In this document: positions 10,753 through 23,078 of the stretch, one piece after another | How positions within the stretch are numbered: the stretch's first letter is position 1 | How the letters are laid out: the number at the start of each line of letters is the position of its first letter | Assembly: GCA_037126765.1 (NCBI GenBank) | Contig: JBBCBC010000027.1 | Span: forward strand, 11,990,406-12,054,405 | Length of the DNA: 64,000 nt | Source of the DNA: Stenogyne calaminthoides | Lineage: Eukaryota > Streptophyta > Magnoliopsida > Lamiales > Lamiaceae | Direction: 5' to 3' | The notes under the pieces: generated by a model | The model's database searches: none | Seen by the model: the letters and a program-made list of their open reading frames with translations, nothing else | What the model was told of the DNA's origin: nothing | Translations under genes and position numbers: made by a program

Positions 10753-11400
10753 CACTACAGGAAATCACACATTTCGTGACGAAATTTTCCATGACGACGT
10801 AAAATTCGTCACATTTTGTTACTTAAAAGTGACAAAATTTTGTTTTCGTCACTAAAAAAGTAAAATTCGTGACAAAAAATATTTTTGTCACCAGTTGTAA
10901 TTTTTTTCGTCATTAATTCGTACATTTCATGACGACAACAAGAAATTTGTCACAATAAACTTTGGTGACGATATTCGTAATACTTAGTGACGATATTCAA
11001 CGTGAAGAAAAATAATATTTTTCGTGACGATGCTATGTTTTGACATTAATCATTCAAAACAATCATTGGCATACTTAATTCGACACAATATAATTTCGTG
11101 GCGATTTTCATTGTAATTAGTGACGATCATATTCGTCATATAATATAAAAGTTTCATGACGGTTTTTATATTTCGTCGTTAATTGTTCATATTAATTAGT
11201 GACATATTCTTTCGTCACCAATACTTATATATAGTGATGATTAACAATCATTTGTTAGTGACACACTTATTTTATCACAATATTATTTGGTGACGATCTT
11301 CATTGTGATTAGTGATGATCATATTCGTCATATAATATAAAATTTTAATGACGATTTTATGCTTCATCGTTATTTGTTGATTTTCTAACGTCAGGAAGGA
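10753..11400. mobile_element. CACTA (En/Spm) element end with subterminal repeats
   Basis: It begins CACTACAGGAAATCACAC, the standard CACTA terminus. Many short subterminal motifs of the GTGACGAAA/TTCGTCAC type follow in both orientations through about 11370. These arrays are transposase-binding sites in this superfamily. No transposase ORF and no matching CACTA right end were found, so it is a truncated or non-autonomous copy. Confidence 0.7.
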
Positions 11401-12412
11401 CGAAACTCTATAAAAAAGTCCAAGATGAATTAATAAATTAGTTTTGGTTTGGAAAAGAAGTCAGCAATACCATGTTCTTTTCTTGAAAAAAAAAAGTCAA
11501 ACTCTAGTCCATTTTTAAAAAAGTCGAACAAACCAAGCATAATTAAAAAGTCCAAATAATTAAATCAAGCTTATATTTTTAGATTTTCATCCATTTTTTT
11601 TAATATTTGCACGTCAACATGTTAAAAAAAAAATTGCACGTCAACATGTTTAAAAAAAAAAAAAAATTTGCATGTCAACATGACAAATAAACTACACGAA
11701 CACATCATACGAATCTTGTTGAAAATATTAATTCATAATGTTTTAAAATATTAAATAAATATATGTGTTAAATTTGGAGAGATATAAAATATGTTTTTTT
11801 TAATGTTGACGTGCAAATATTAAAAAAAATATCACCACTCAAAATTAAAAAAATGACCCGATATTTGTATATTTTAAAATATAATTTTTTTTTTTAATAT
11901 TTAGGTGGTTTTTTTTTCAAAATATTTTAAAAATGGTGACTCGAAATATTTTTAAGTATTAAGTAAAAATATATACTAATTTTAGAGAGAGAAAAAATAT
12001 ATGCTAAAATCGACAAAAAATCAAAAGTATAAATTAAATTTAATTATTTGGCCAATTAACAATTATGATAATTATTTTCACTATCAACCAAATAACTCAT
12101 TTCAATTCTAAAAAAGAAAAGAAAATATTAATGTGCGTAAATATTAAAAGTGTGATCTAGTGGATCTAGTCTACTACTCCAGGAAGTAGCAGGTCAATTT
12201 CTTCGGCCTTTCAAAATAAAGTTCCTTCCAATCCTACCCATTCATAATAATACCTGCCCTCCCCAAAAAGCCACCACACAAACCATTTTATTCCAATTAT
12301 GCCCCCAATTTCCCCCCCATTTTTTGGCCTTCTTCACCCCACCCCACCCCACCCCCCCTAACCTCCTTTAATTAATTTTGAAATCATTACTCTCAGAGCA
12401 CACACTGCACCC
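11401..12412. other. AT-rich upstream region of the Alfin-like gene
   Basis: A GCACGTCAACATGTTAAAA phrase repeats three times at about 11609-11680, and an inverted copy (TGTTGACGTGCAAAT) lies near 11803. Close to the gene, 12285-12412 is C-rich and includes a CCCCA/CCCAC run at 12337-12360. This is typical of a pyrimidine-rich plant 5' leader. No convincing TATA box was found, so the transcription start is not called. Confidence 0.5.
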
Positions 12413-15400
12413 ATGGATGGAGCTGGCCTTAACAATCCTCGCACCGTTGAAGACGTTTTTAGAGAATTCAAGGGCAGACGCAATGCCTTAATCAGAGCTC
12501 TCACCACTGGTTTTGTTTTTTTCTCTCTTCAACTACTTGCTGCTTCTGTCAATTTACTGTAGGTTGTGAATTTTTCGAGAGATAGGGTTTGCGTTGCTCG
12601 ATTATAGTGTATTCTGGTGCAATTGTTTTTTTATTTTTACTTTCTCGGGTTCATTTATTGGTTTTACCGCTTTTCTGCAGACGTTGAAGAATTTTTCCAG
12701 CAGTGTGATCCTGGTGAGTTAGGGTTATTGTGTGTTCGATTTTTCTGTTGATTTTCGCACTCGGTAAAAGTTTAATTTGTACTTTAGCCAATATATTTGA
12801 CTTTATCCTTGCATGTCTTGTGAACTTGTAAATTGTGATTTATGCTGCTTATAATTCTTTTAGGGTGTTATTAAGTGTGCTTATTAGCTCAAGAGAACCG
12901 TTTATGATTTTGTATGTGGTGTTTCACTGCAATTTAGGTTAATTTCTTGATTGAAATTGAACTTTTAACTTAAAATCTTAGACCTCGGAGATTGTGGTGC
13001 AGGTTTGGGATTTTAATTGTGTATTTGACTCAGGTTATCAAACATTTACTATTATTATACGGAATTTTTTTGGTAATTATTTTTAGTTTGACACGAGATA
13101 TTACTTGTTGTACGACAGTGCCACATATAAACTCTGACGAGGCATTTTTTTTCCTGTTGTGGACTTTATTGTAGGATTCGAAAGCACAGTTTTCATGATA
13201 ATTTATGCTTCCTTTGTTAACCTAGCTGTCTTTATTATGAGAAAATGCACAACTTGGTTACACGATATTTTGTATATGCTTTAGTGGTTGTTCATGCTGT
13301 GTGGGTTGTGTGAATTTCCATCTATAGTCTTGGATCTTTGAGACTAAAATCTATTCGTAATTTTACATTTTTACTTATTTCTCATTGTTCTAAGAAAGGT
13401 TTAGCATATCTTACATGCCAAGTCTTTGGTATCAGGGTCTCAGTAATAAATGAAGTTGTGAATGTTAGATCTCTATGCAACGCAGAAGGCAAATTTACCT
13501 AATTGAAAATTTTCCTTTATGACTGGTACTGTGAACACGATAGTTATATGTAGATTGCTTGGTTTTAAATTAGAGGTAAAATAAAATGCATATTTTCAAG
13601 TCCCAGAATATGTGTGGTTTTCCGTTTTGTTTGTTCACCGTGGCAAGCAATCATAAAGAAGCTGGAATAACACAAAAAGAGAGTGGTATTTTCTACTTAA
13701 AGGGGGTGTTTGCAAAAAAAATTGATTTTGAGAAAGTGATTTAATTTAGTGATTGTGAGAAAAATTGGTTAATAGTATAAGTGATTAGTGTTTGCAAAAA
13801 ATTGTATAAAGTAGAAGTCGAGTGTTTGGTAAAAGGTAAAATATTCGACAAAAGTAGAATCAGCTAGAAGCATATCATTCCATCTCTAGGCGATTAATTT
13901 AAGAGAACACGTTCAATTTGAAAACACTCAATGCAAAGCAGAAGTTGCTTAATTAGGGTGTGTTTTGAAACACAAGTGGAAGATTAGAAGTGCCCTTTTT
14001 TTTCTTTTTTCTTTTTTTTTTTAAAGTTGGGTCACACCAACTTAAAAAAAAAAAAAATCGCTTCTACTCCAGTGAATTGAGGTTGAAAACAGCCCAATAA
14101 TCAGCTTTAAGAGGTAGAAAACACCCCCATATTCTGGGATAAACTGAAGGAAAAGACTAACCTATTCAGAAACTTGTTAAATGTTTGTTTAATATTGTGA
14201 GTTGTACTGTGCTCCCTGTAACAGTTACTATTTTAATGCCATGCTTAAAGTTTGTCTCAGTTCTCCCCCTGTCTTTATTCTAGCTTTATCCACTTTGTGT
14301 CCTGGTTTATTCTTTCTTGTAAGTCCACTAGTACTTATTTGTCACGACTCATGACCACTTTGAGTGTGTGTGTATTGTTAATCTATCAAATGATATCTTG
14401 GGCTTTCCCTACTATCTGTCAAGGAAAGATGCTTTTATTTTAGGCAAAGTCTTATGTAAACCAGTTTTATCGTGCAAGTAGTTTGCATTTTGTGTGTATT
14501 TTTTGACAGTATTAATTGTTTCAATAAAAGGTATTAGTTTGACAGAATTAGTTGTTTCATCGAACATTATTAGTTTTTGTTACTATAAAGTGATAATTGC
14601 AAACTAATTGCACGATAAAATTGTATTACATGAGACTAACTGTAAAATTGTATTACATGAGACTAACTCTTTATTTAAAGGCAATCTTATAGTCTAAATG
14701 ATACTACCTCTTTCATGAACATGAAAATTTTGCAGAGAAGGAAAATCTGTGTCTTTATGGATTCCCTACTGAGCAATGGGAAGTTAATTTACCTGCCGAG
14801 GAGGTGCCTCCTGAGCTTCCAGAACCTGCTTTAGGTATAAACTTTGCCAGAGACGGAATGCTAGAAAAGGATTGGCTTGCTCTTGTTGCTGTCCACAGTG
14901 ATGCATGGCTACTTTCTGTGGCTTTCTATTTTGGTTCCAGATTTGGTTTTGATAAAGCTGACAGGTAGCCTTTTCCATTATGACTTTTAGGAATGTGCCT
15001 TTCTTATCATTTTAATGTAATCCATGTATAAAATTTATAAAATCTGCCATTTTTTTATGTTGTCTTTTAAGAAAACTGAAAATTAATGGACCACTTGCTT
15101 TTCTGCTTTATTCTGGAGTTACAAAATGAGATTTAGTTTTGCATTGTCAATATTTGCTTAGGACTTAGGTGATATGATCTTCATGTTACTCAATCTAAAG
15201 GTTTAGCTGATCTCCGTTTCTTTTTCTAGTGTCCTTGGTCCCACCCTAAACTTTTTGCTACTCTCCTAGTACATCAGCATAGTTGTTTAATAAAATCTAT
15301 TCTGAGCACATATCTGGATCAACTAATGTTTGTCTATGTATTTGAGTATGTGATTAATAAGATAATTGTTTGTTTACCCTAAAGTTCATACTCTTCATCC

Positions 15401-18400
15401 TCAATTGTGAATTTAAATAAGCTTTGTCCCCATTGGAAAAAAAAATATTCTTCTTATATTAAAAAAAAAAGACATCCTAGTATGAGAGTGACAGACGGTG
15501 TAATGTTAGATGAGTTCTGAAACAGATCCAAATTCAATGCATCTTATCCACTTACCTACTAACTGTAGCATTTTTCTTTCAAACGAGAGCGACTCTCGGG
15601 AAAATAGTGCAAAGTCCATCTGACCTGTGGTTTTAAGGTTGTTCAATGAGGTTTCATCTCCTATACAAGAGGTGCTAAGAGAGGTTGACATTAATTAAGT
15701 TTGTGTTGTACAAAATTTTTCTTAATATCAGGAACTGTCTATACCTTGGGGAGTTTTGGTCTTCATTGTCGATCCCTTTGGTGATGTTTGTTTTGGGTTT
15801 TAAAAACCACCAGGATTTGGGTTTTTTAAATTTAAAACGGTTCTACTTTGGGGTTTTGAAATCCGATTTTAAAAATATCCACTACAACACCTATAAACCT
15901 AGTATCACACTTCCCAATGCAATTAATTATCTCTCCTTACACTTTAATATATTTTAATCATAATTTACATCTTCCAATCATTACAATCACACTCAACAAA
16001 TGATATAGTAATACAACTTCATACACTCTTACACATTGATTTGACATAAAGTTAAATCTCAGTTCTCACCATACTCAAAAACCCTGGATTACAAAATCCC
16101 CTAGATTCAAAAACTAGTTTCTAACTATTACTTAAAACCCAAAACAAACATCACCTTTAGTTTGTAGTGCACAGTATCATTAACAATGAGATGATCCAGG
16201 TGATTTTTTCATGGTGACCAACCTGTTGGAATTCTTTGAGATTTGATTAGCTGTTACCTCATTTTATTGCTATTGGATGCAGGAAACGTCTATTCAACAT
16301 GATAAACGATCTTCCGACAATTTTTGAAGTTGTGACAGGAGCTGCAAAGAAGCAAGTAAAAGACAAGTCATCTGTTTCAAATCACAGTGGCAGTAAATCC
16401 AAGTCAAATTCAAAACAGGTAAATTAAAAAATCTTTTTCTATTACTCAATGACATGGATCTATAGAATTAGAAACATTTATATAAATTGATAAAATATCT
16501 GTATCTACTTGTGCCATACTCTTTTGATTGATCTGCTCTAGGAAACATATCTTCCACTAATGTGCAGTTAAATCTATCTAGAATGTAATCAGAATAATCA
16601 GAATGTAATCAGGAAACTTCTAAAAACTGACACTCTTTTTTTCTTTTCCTTTCATTTTACATTCTTGTTTGTTTATTTTGTTTTACAAAAACTACCAAAA
16701 AAAAGTTAAAACTTAATTAATTAAATTATAATTGTATTTTTATTTTTTGTTTGGGCAAAGTTTTTTCAAGTTTGAATTTGTGAGTGTATGTATAGAAGAT
16801 ATATTTAGGTATTGATTCAGTTTTGTAGACTAAAACCCAAATGAAAAACTGGAATTTATAAAATGAAAATCCAAGACCAAATTTTTTATTTAGGATTTGG
16901 TTCAAGCTAAAATCTTGGTTTGGGTTTGGTTGCCCTGATCATGAATACCCCTAGTTGTGCTTTGTTTGATAGTGAATGCTTGAACCTTGCTAATTTATGT
17001 TCCATGAATCGCATCTTTGTTTCTTATTCACTTAGTTCTTAATTTCTTTCCAATATAATCTTGTGCCCAAGTTGTTTTCTCTACCTAATGTTCTGCATAG
17101 TTTATGCTATAGAAACAAATAAAAGTTCACAAACTTTCTTCAATTCTATGTTAAAATGTCAACTAACTCCTTTGATCAGTGTTTCATTAAGCACTTGTTC
17201 AATACGTAGATTGCAAGCACTCTTTTGCATTTTTTCACAATATGTTGCATTATTACTTCTAGCCCTTTGTATCCTGTTTCTTCCGTAAACCACCACAATA
17301 TCCATTGTTTCCCGTAATAGTAATGATGACTTTGTGGTGGCTAAGTTCACAACATTGCCTCACAGTATTGCCTTACGGAAGCCACAAGAGCATAAAAGTC
17401 TCGTATTAAATGTAGAATTATCTCAGAATTATCATGGACCCTGTATAAGTTGCAGACTTATATTAGTTTTGCACTATAAGATGGAGGATAAATAAGATTG
17501 ACAACAGATCAACTTCATTCTTCACATATTTCATTTTCACATGCCATTTTTCACATCTTTGTCTCGACTCAGAACTGATCTTGACTTTTTTGCAATATAA
17601 TAATTGCCTGGAATCATATTCCTTGGTATGGTCTCTGGATTTGATTGTTGTAGATGAACTCAATACTCGTGTAATTCTTTTCAATATGGCCCAGTATGTG
17701 ATAGTGATACAATGAATCAACATTAGATCTAAATTATTACACCAATTTCCTCTTTTCTTCTAAGCCTGGTGATATAGTTACTTTCTTTATTAATTTGTGT
17801 CTCACTTCATTCACCCTCTTTTTAACGAGATATCACTTTGCTCATCACTTCCACGAAATCAATTCATTTCTCATCTGAAGCTGCTGTCCCTTTCACTTAA
17901 TGCATGCTTTTCCTTGTTCTTGCACCTAAACCTTTACTATTGAGATAAACCTTGTTCATGCAACTAAACCTTTACTATTGAGATAAACCTTGTTCATGCA
18001 ACTAAACCTTCATTATTGGAGTAACTGGTGCAATTTTGACCAAATTTTTTTCAACTCAACTGTTTTTTTTATTTTTTCACAAATCGTAGAAAAAAGCAGT
18101 TGAAATGTATCAGTTCATGTGATGAAAGTATCGGCTCATATGATGAAAATTATTAGTTGTATATTGAAAAAGTACTAATACTGTTCAGCCTACAACCTAA
18201 TACTTTTCTTTTATATGAACTAATACTATTCTTCATGCTTTTGTGAATGAGTCAAATTTTGGTAGAAACTGAAGTCAAATTTGCACCAGTTGCACCGTGC
18301 TGGTGCACAGTAGTTTATGCCTTATTATTGAGATAACCTTGTTCATGCTATTTTTTGAGATTTTTAGGGTAAAATGTCGAATATCCCTGTAAAGGACGAG

Positions 18401-18622
18401 GATGAGGGTTTGGACGAAGAGGAGGAGGAAGAGGAAGATGAGCATGGGGACACGTTGTGTGGAGCATGTGGTGAAAACTATGCATCCGACGAGTTCTGGA
18501 TTTGCTGTGACATATGTGAGAGATGGTTCCACGGAAAGTGCGTTAAGATCACTCCAGCTAGGGCTGAGCACATCAAGCAGTACAAATGCCCGTCTTGCAG
18601 CAACAAGAGAGCCCGCCCTTAG
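12413..18622 (+). CDS. AL: Alfin-like PHD-finger protein, five exons, 249 aa
   Basis: Alfin-like proteins are plant nuclear chromatin readers; the C-terminal PHD finger binds H3K4me3 and the N-terminal Alfin domain mediates other contacts. Exons: 12413-12509, 12681-12713, 14736-14964, 16283-16418, 18368-18622, all with GT-AG introns and joining in one frame of 250 codons with stop. The Alfin domain (residues about 8-140) shows NPRTVEDVFREFKGRR, EEFFQQCDP, NLCLYGFP, VNLPAEEVPPELPEPALGIN and WLLSVAFYFGSRFGFDKADR. A Ser/Lys-rich linker and an acidic run follow. The PHD finger (about 196-247) has C4HC3 spacing: CGACGENYASDEFWICCDICERWFHGKC (broken here only by text), CPSC. The C-terminus is SNKRARP, as in the family. 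Length and exon number match the family. The start ATG sits after a C-rich leader. No lesion was seen. Confidence 0.97.
13702..14128. mobile_element. MITE in Alfin-like intron 2
   Basis: The block starts GGGGGTGTTT and ends AAACACCCCC, a perfect 10-bp inverted terminus. It holds AT-rich non-coding sequence with an internal GTTGGGTCACACCAAC palindrome. It lies wholly in intron 2. A target duplication is not clear, so the superfamily is not fixed. Confidence 0.6.
15780..16155. mobile_element. MITE with 24-bp perfect TIR in Alfin-like intron 3
   Basis: The left end GGTGATGTTTGTTTTGGG and its following bases match the right end in inverted orientation over 24 bp without mismatch. The flanks read TTT on both sides, a possible 3-bp target duplication as in PIF/Harbinger-type elements. 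There is no coding capacity. It lies well away from the splice sites of intron 3. Confidence 0.75.
18023..18291. mobile_element. MITE near the 3' end of Alfin-like intron 4
   Basis: AACTGGTGCAATTTTGAC at the left and GTCAAATTTGCACCAGTT at the right are inverted copies with one mismatch. The interior has short ATTAGTT/ACTAATA motifs. The element ends 76 bp before the exon-5 acceptor, so it may affect the branch region. A partial relative (ACCAGTTGCACGGTGCACC) lies in the intron of the PMI1-like pseudogene at about 22960. Confidence 0.7.
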
Positions 18623-20129
18623 TGAGAATCGAGCTGGCCGTAATCCTTCTAGAGTCAGGGAAAGCATCTGTAATTGAGTACAATGGTTGTTTATCTGGGA
18701 TACCTCCAACTCTTGCATCAGCTTTTAGATCTAATTGTGGATTGATTGTAGAGATTAATGTTGTAAGCAGATTTTTCGTTGCTGTCTCTTTAGCAGTTGA
18801 TTTGTCTATTAAACAGTTTGCCATTCTGACTTAGCAACTTATTTCAGTGCATTACTGCACATGTTACTCTAGTTTTTTTATCATTGCTTTTTATATTATT
18901 ACCATGTCTTCCTAATTTACATTAATAGTTGAATTCTTTCAAACGATCAATATTTCCATGAGTGCATTGTTTCCCTTGTATAGAAATGACTTTATGCATT
19001 ATATATATTAATGAAAAACTATATAGGTTGGTCCTACTTCAGTGCAAGGAAAAAACATAGATGAAGGTTTTATAGTGCATGTTGAAATTACAAATTCTTA
19101 TGGTATTTAACTTACCAATCACATTCAATTTTAAGCATTTTGCTTCAAGGGAATTATATGATTTTATTTCAAATTTAACTGTACAAAAAAAGTTTTAGAA
19201 TTAAGTCATTTCTATTTAAATTTTAAACGCACATAATTAAGTAGATAATTATGCATCAATACATGTGCAAATGATTTGTATATATTTTTGTCAAAAAATG
19301 ATAGATACATTTGTCGAGTGAATATAGATACTACTACATATTAAAGAATTGATTTGCATGCATTTGTTCTTCCTACATGCTTTAAGAAAGGTTTTAAAGT
19401 TTTCATCCCCTCGGTTGTTTTTTTTTTTGTTTGTTATGTTTGTGGGTGCATTTTTGGTAAACTTTAGGGGAACTGGATTTTGTCTTAATTTTATATATTT
19501 ACGTTTTGGTTGTGCACTTGATTTGGTTGTATCCCCATCACATTTTATAGGATTCGTGCTTGTATTATGGTAATATTTTGAATCTCTAAACTAACTTTAC
19601 AAGTATTTTTTTTTTTTTTTTTTGAAGTTAGGTCACACCCACTTTCAAAAAAATGCTTTTCGGCACTAGTAATTAGTGGTTCAAAACAAGGCCTATGTAC
19701 TGTTTTCTTCATGAATGAAAGTCCTTTTCCTTTAAAAAAATGGAAAAATGAAAATAAAGTTGTTAACAGCTTTGGATCTATTGAGACATGGGATTCAAAG
19801 ACTGTGGGTTCAAACTTATAAATCCGCAAACTGGGTACACCCTCAGTAGAATAAACTTATGTTGCGATTGAAAAGTTTGAAGATTAATTTGGAATTAATA
19901 TTATCGGTAGTTTGGATCAAAGTGGATTTGAAATTTAATTTTATATAATTTACTAGAGGCACGGCATGAGACAGTTACATGGTAATACATGGTATAAGTT
20001 GGACATTGACGCTTTAATATTTTAGGATGATTGGGTGTAATTTGTGTTAAATTGTACGTCAAATCATGCATGAGACCATCTCATATGAGTTTTTGTCATA
20101 TTCTAATTGGTAGATAAATTTTCATTCCA
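18623..20129. other. 3' flank of the Alfin-like gene
   Basis: The first 200-300 bp are probably 3' UTR of the Alfin-like gene. The rest is AT-rich with no exon or element that could be assigned. A TTTTTTTTGAAGTTAGGTCACACCCACTTTC block near 19605-19650 resembles the internal palindrome of the MITE at 13702-14128. Confidence 0.4.
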
Positions 20130-20318
20130 AGTGGCTTAATTTAATTCCTGCCTATTGTCTTTCCTCATTTGAGTGGAAGACTGGGTTTGATTCCCCAGGA
20201 GCTAATTTGGAGTTATGGGAGTTATAAGGTGGATTGGCGATTTAAGTGAAAGTATTTAGATCTTGGTGTTAACTACTAACAACTAACTTTTAAAAATAAA
20301 AAAAAAAAAAAAAAAAAG
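20130..20318 (+). mobile_element. tRNA-derived SINE, copy A
   Basis: A box-B-like GGTTTGATTCC lies at 20184-20194, with a weaker box-A-like stretch upstream. Body landmarks are TTGGAGTTATG, GAGTTATAAGGTGGATTGGCGATTT and AACTACTAACAACTAACTTT, ending in an oligo-A tail. The same landmarks in the same order occur at 26638-26820, so this is a dispersed family with pol III promoter features. Confidence 0.7.
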
Positions 20319-20338
20319 ATAAATTTTCATTCATTCTT

Positions 20339-20434
20339 TTGTTTGGATCCAGAAAGTGTGAAGCTTATAGATTTCAGATACACTCGAAGAGTAGATTTTA
20401 AATCTATCTTCAAATACTTTTTGAATCCAAACAA
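20339..20434. repeat. Short inverted-repeat block
   Basis: TTGTTTGGATCC at the left pairs with GAATCCAAACAA-like sequence at the right. The roughly 96-bp block could be a very short MITE or the tip of a larger decayed one. Confidence 0.4.
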
Positions 20435-20572
20435 TTTCAAACAGGGAAATTTAGATTTCAGAAGATGGAAAATAGATTTTAAAAAAATCTTCAAAACTTT
20501 GCTATGAATTCCAAACAGATTTCTCTAACGATGGGAAATAGGGATGAAAAAAAATTCAGAACTTGCATATCT

Positions 20573-20819
20573 TTGTTTTGGGATCCCCATCACATTCTGT
20601 TGAGTTTTAAATTTGGATTTCAAACTCTCATACCAAACCATATGCAAAAAAATCTGTAACTTTATTATTAATAAAAACATCAATCATTCTTACACATTAA
20701 TTTAACTTAAAACAAAATATCACCCTACCAAAATTTCAAAACAGACAACTATTTTTACTATTCACATACACAAGATTTCAAAATCCAGACTTTCCCCACA
20801 CACTATAATCCCAAAACAA
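20573..20819. mobile_element. MITE-like block with TTGTTTTGGGAT termini
   Basis: TTGTTTTGGGAT at the left and ATCCCAAAACAA at the right are perfect 12-bp inverted repeats around AT-rich non-coding DNA. The TTGTTTTGGG part is also in the TIR of the MITE at 15780-16155, so the two may be related. Confidence 0.5.
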
Positions 20820-20834
20820 TCATACCCGAGTCAG

Positions 20835-21697
20835 TCAAGCAGTGATCTGTTATATGCACCTTGTAAAAGCAAGAATGAAACAACAGCTACATTTCCACGT
20901 AAAAAACTGTAACAAAAGAACTTTTCTGTGGCACAAGATGGTTCATATTCAAGCAGTTGCACATTATCTAATATGTGATTAAAGAGGTAGATGGATTACA
21001 TTCTACAAGAAAAAAATCATCATATTGTCTTTTCCATGAAAATGCATACTAACAGCAACAGCTCAATATGCATACCTACTAACGGGTACAAAATCTTACA
21101 AGTTGACGCTTGTTTACACATACATTAAGCTTTTGTTACAAGGCTTCTGATATAGGTAACAGTATGTGCAGACGATGCAACGAATCACTATCACCAGTAT
21201 CCACAGCATTAGCTCTGTTTAGGCTGTGTTGATCGCATGAATAATGAGGTTAGTTACAAGCAAAAGGATGTATATATTTATATATATATACACAACCATA
21301 TTAAAAGCCATAGGAGAGATGCATATACCTGGAGTGTTGAGCTGTTCCTTACCAGTATTTCAAGAGCTTTGGAAAAAGTAATGGTGCCATTGTATTCTCT
21401 ATGATCCCATGTCTGAAAAAGTGAAAACAATATACACACACACACACATATACTCCTGCAAACAGTCATGAATTTACAGATGAGAAGTTAAAATTGTCAA
21501 TCTCCATTTCTCCAATCCTAGTTTTGATAGGAAATCACACATTGTTACAATACAAGTGTTTCATCATTGGCTGTGTGTCAAACACAAGTCATATCTGGAT
21601 AAAATATCCCCTACCCACCCAGTTTGCCAGATAATATTAACATGAGCAAGATACATTCTAGCATCTAAAACCAAGAAACTTCACCTTTATTCAAATT
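20835..21697. other. Intergenic between convergent genes, no gene
   Basis: No exon is recognised. Short TA and CA runs occur near 21275-21290 and 21430-21450. The right part is likely 3' UTR of the minus-strand PMI1-like pseudogene. Confidence 0.4.
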
Positions 21698-22801
21698 CTA
21701 ATGCAATCTGATAGTTTCATTAGGGAATATAACATTAGGATTCTGTATATGTGGATTAAGCACAGCAAGTTCCTGCCACCTGTCCCCTGTTCCATGAACA
21801 CGATGCTCCATAGTGTATCTCCAGGTTGACTCATTAGGGAAGAAGAAGAACCATTGTTTTAAACAACAGCCTTTAACTTCATTAATGGATGTTTTTTCTT
21901 CTTCCCCATTCCATTAGCAATCAACCAACAGGACCCAGATTGTCGTTGATTTGTGGGACCGCATAACTTCTTTTTGCCTGGGTCGATTTTCAAACCTACA
22001 ACATTCACCTCTGTGATTTTATATTGGGGAATCAAATCTTCTTCATAATTTTTCTCTTCTACTGGCTTTTCTTCTTCATCTTCATTAGCATTTCTTGATA
22101 AAGAAACTGTACCATACATTTTAGGACTTGGTGGGACAAAAATTCTCTCGATTTGAATCAGACTTAGCATTGGGGTACCCACTGGCTCGTAGTTCCTCAA
22201 AGGATCACGTAGCTGTACCATTAAAGCAACGGTGAAACTATTGCCCAACAAACCGTACTTCCTGCCTCTTCCTCGTTTTCTGTCTCCTTTCAATCTTCCT
22301 CGGAAAACGTCCAATGAAGTTGCATGATGGGCAGCCAGTATTCTAGAGGTCCGCTCATTCAGAAGATCGTCATCATCAATTTCACCAGAATCGAGTTTTA
22401 CCCATTCATCAAGAGTTAGAGAGAGACCCATCAATCCATCAATTTCTTCACATTGATCTTTGATATCCAGAAGCTGCAATCCACCGAGTCCTATGGATCC
22501 ACCATTATCAAGGGTCTTTCCCTTTAGGGCTGAGAATTCTCCAATAGATTGCATACTAATATTTGAAGATGGGTCCTCATCTGACATACCCGATTGTATT
22601 CTTAAACCCTCCATCGAAAGGGCTTCAATCTTGTCCATCGTTAATGGAGCAAGATCTTCTAATGACACATAATCTATATCACAATCGAACAAAGTTGAAC
22701 CAGCGTTACCTAACCCCGAGCCAGAAGATATTTCTTTACCACTCTTTCTGTCACTAGGTATATTATGCACAATTCCAGAATCATGCTGCATAAAGCCTTG
22801 C

Positions 22802-23078
22802 CTGGATCAGGGATATATGTATTAAAATAACAGCGTAAATACTTCTCAAGTGCATTTTAAAATGGTATTAGTTGTATTACTAAAAGGTATTTGTCGATCA
22901 ATATTAGTTGTTTTCACTAAACAATATTAGTTGTTTTCATTGAAAAATATTAGTTGTGTACCAGTTGCACGGTGCACCCTAGTGTTACTCAAATAACAAT
23001 ACTTGAATCACAACTGAGGAAAAATAAAAGCACAAAGACATATATCCATACTGTAATACTCGAATATTAACCACAAAC
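22802..23078 (-). other. Intact GT-AG intron in the PMI1-like pseudogene, with MITE remnant
   Basis: Minus-strand donor GAGAG/GTTTGT at 23078 and acceptor ATCCAG/GCAAGG at 22802 join codons ER and QGF in frame. Inside, ATTAGTTGTTTTCA-type motifs and ACCAGTTGCACGGTGCACC match the MITE in Alfin-like intron 4. Confidence 0.7.

Noticed and set aside
12992..13174. Small hydrophobic ORF on the plus strand
   Set aside because: It lies within Alfin-like intron 2 and has no motif.
21859..22791. Separate 310-residue protein gene
   Set aside because: It is the last exon region of the PMI1-like pseudogene, joined by a valid GT-AG intron to the upstream exon.
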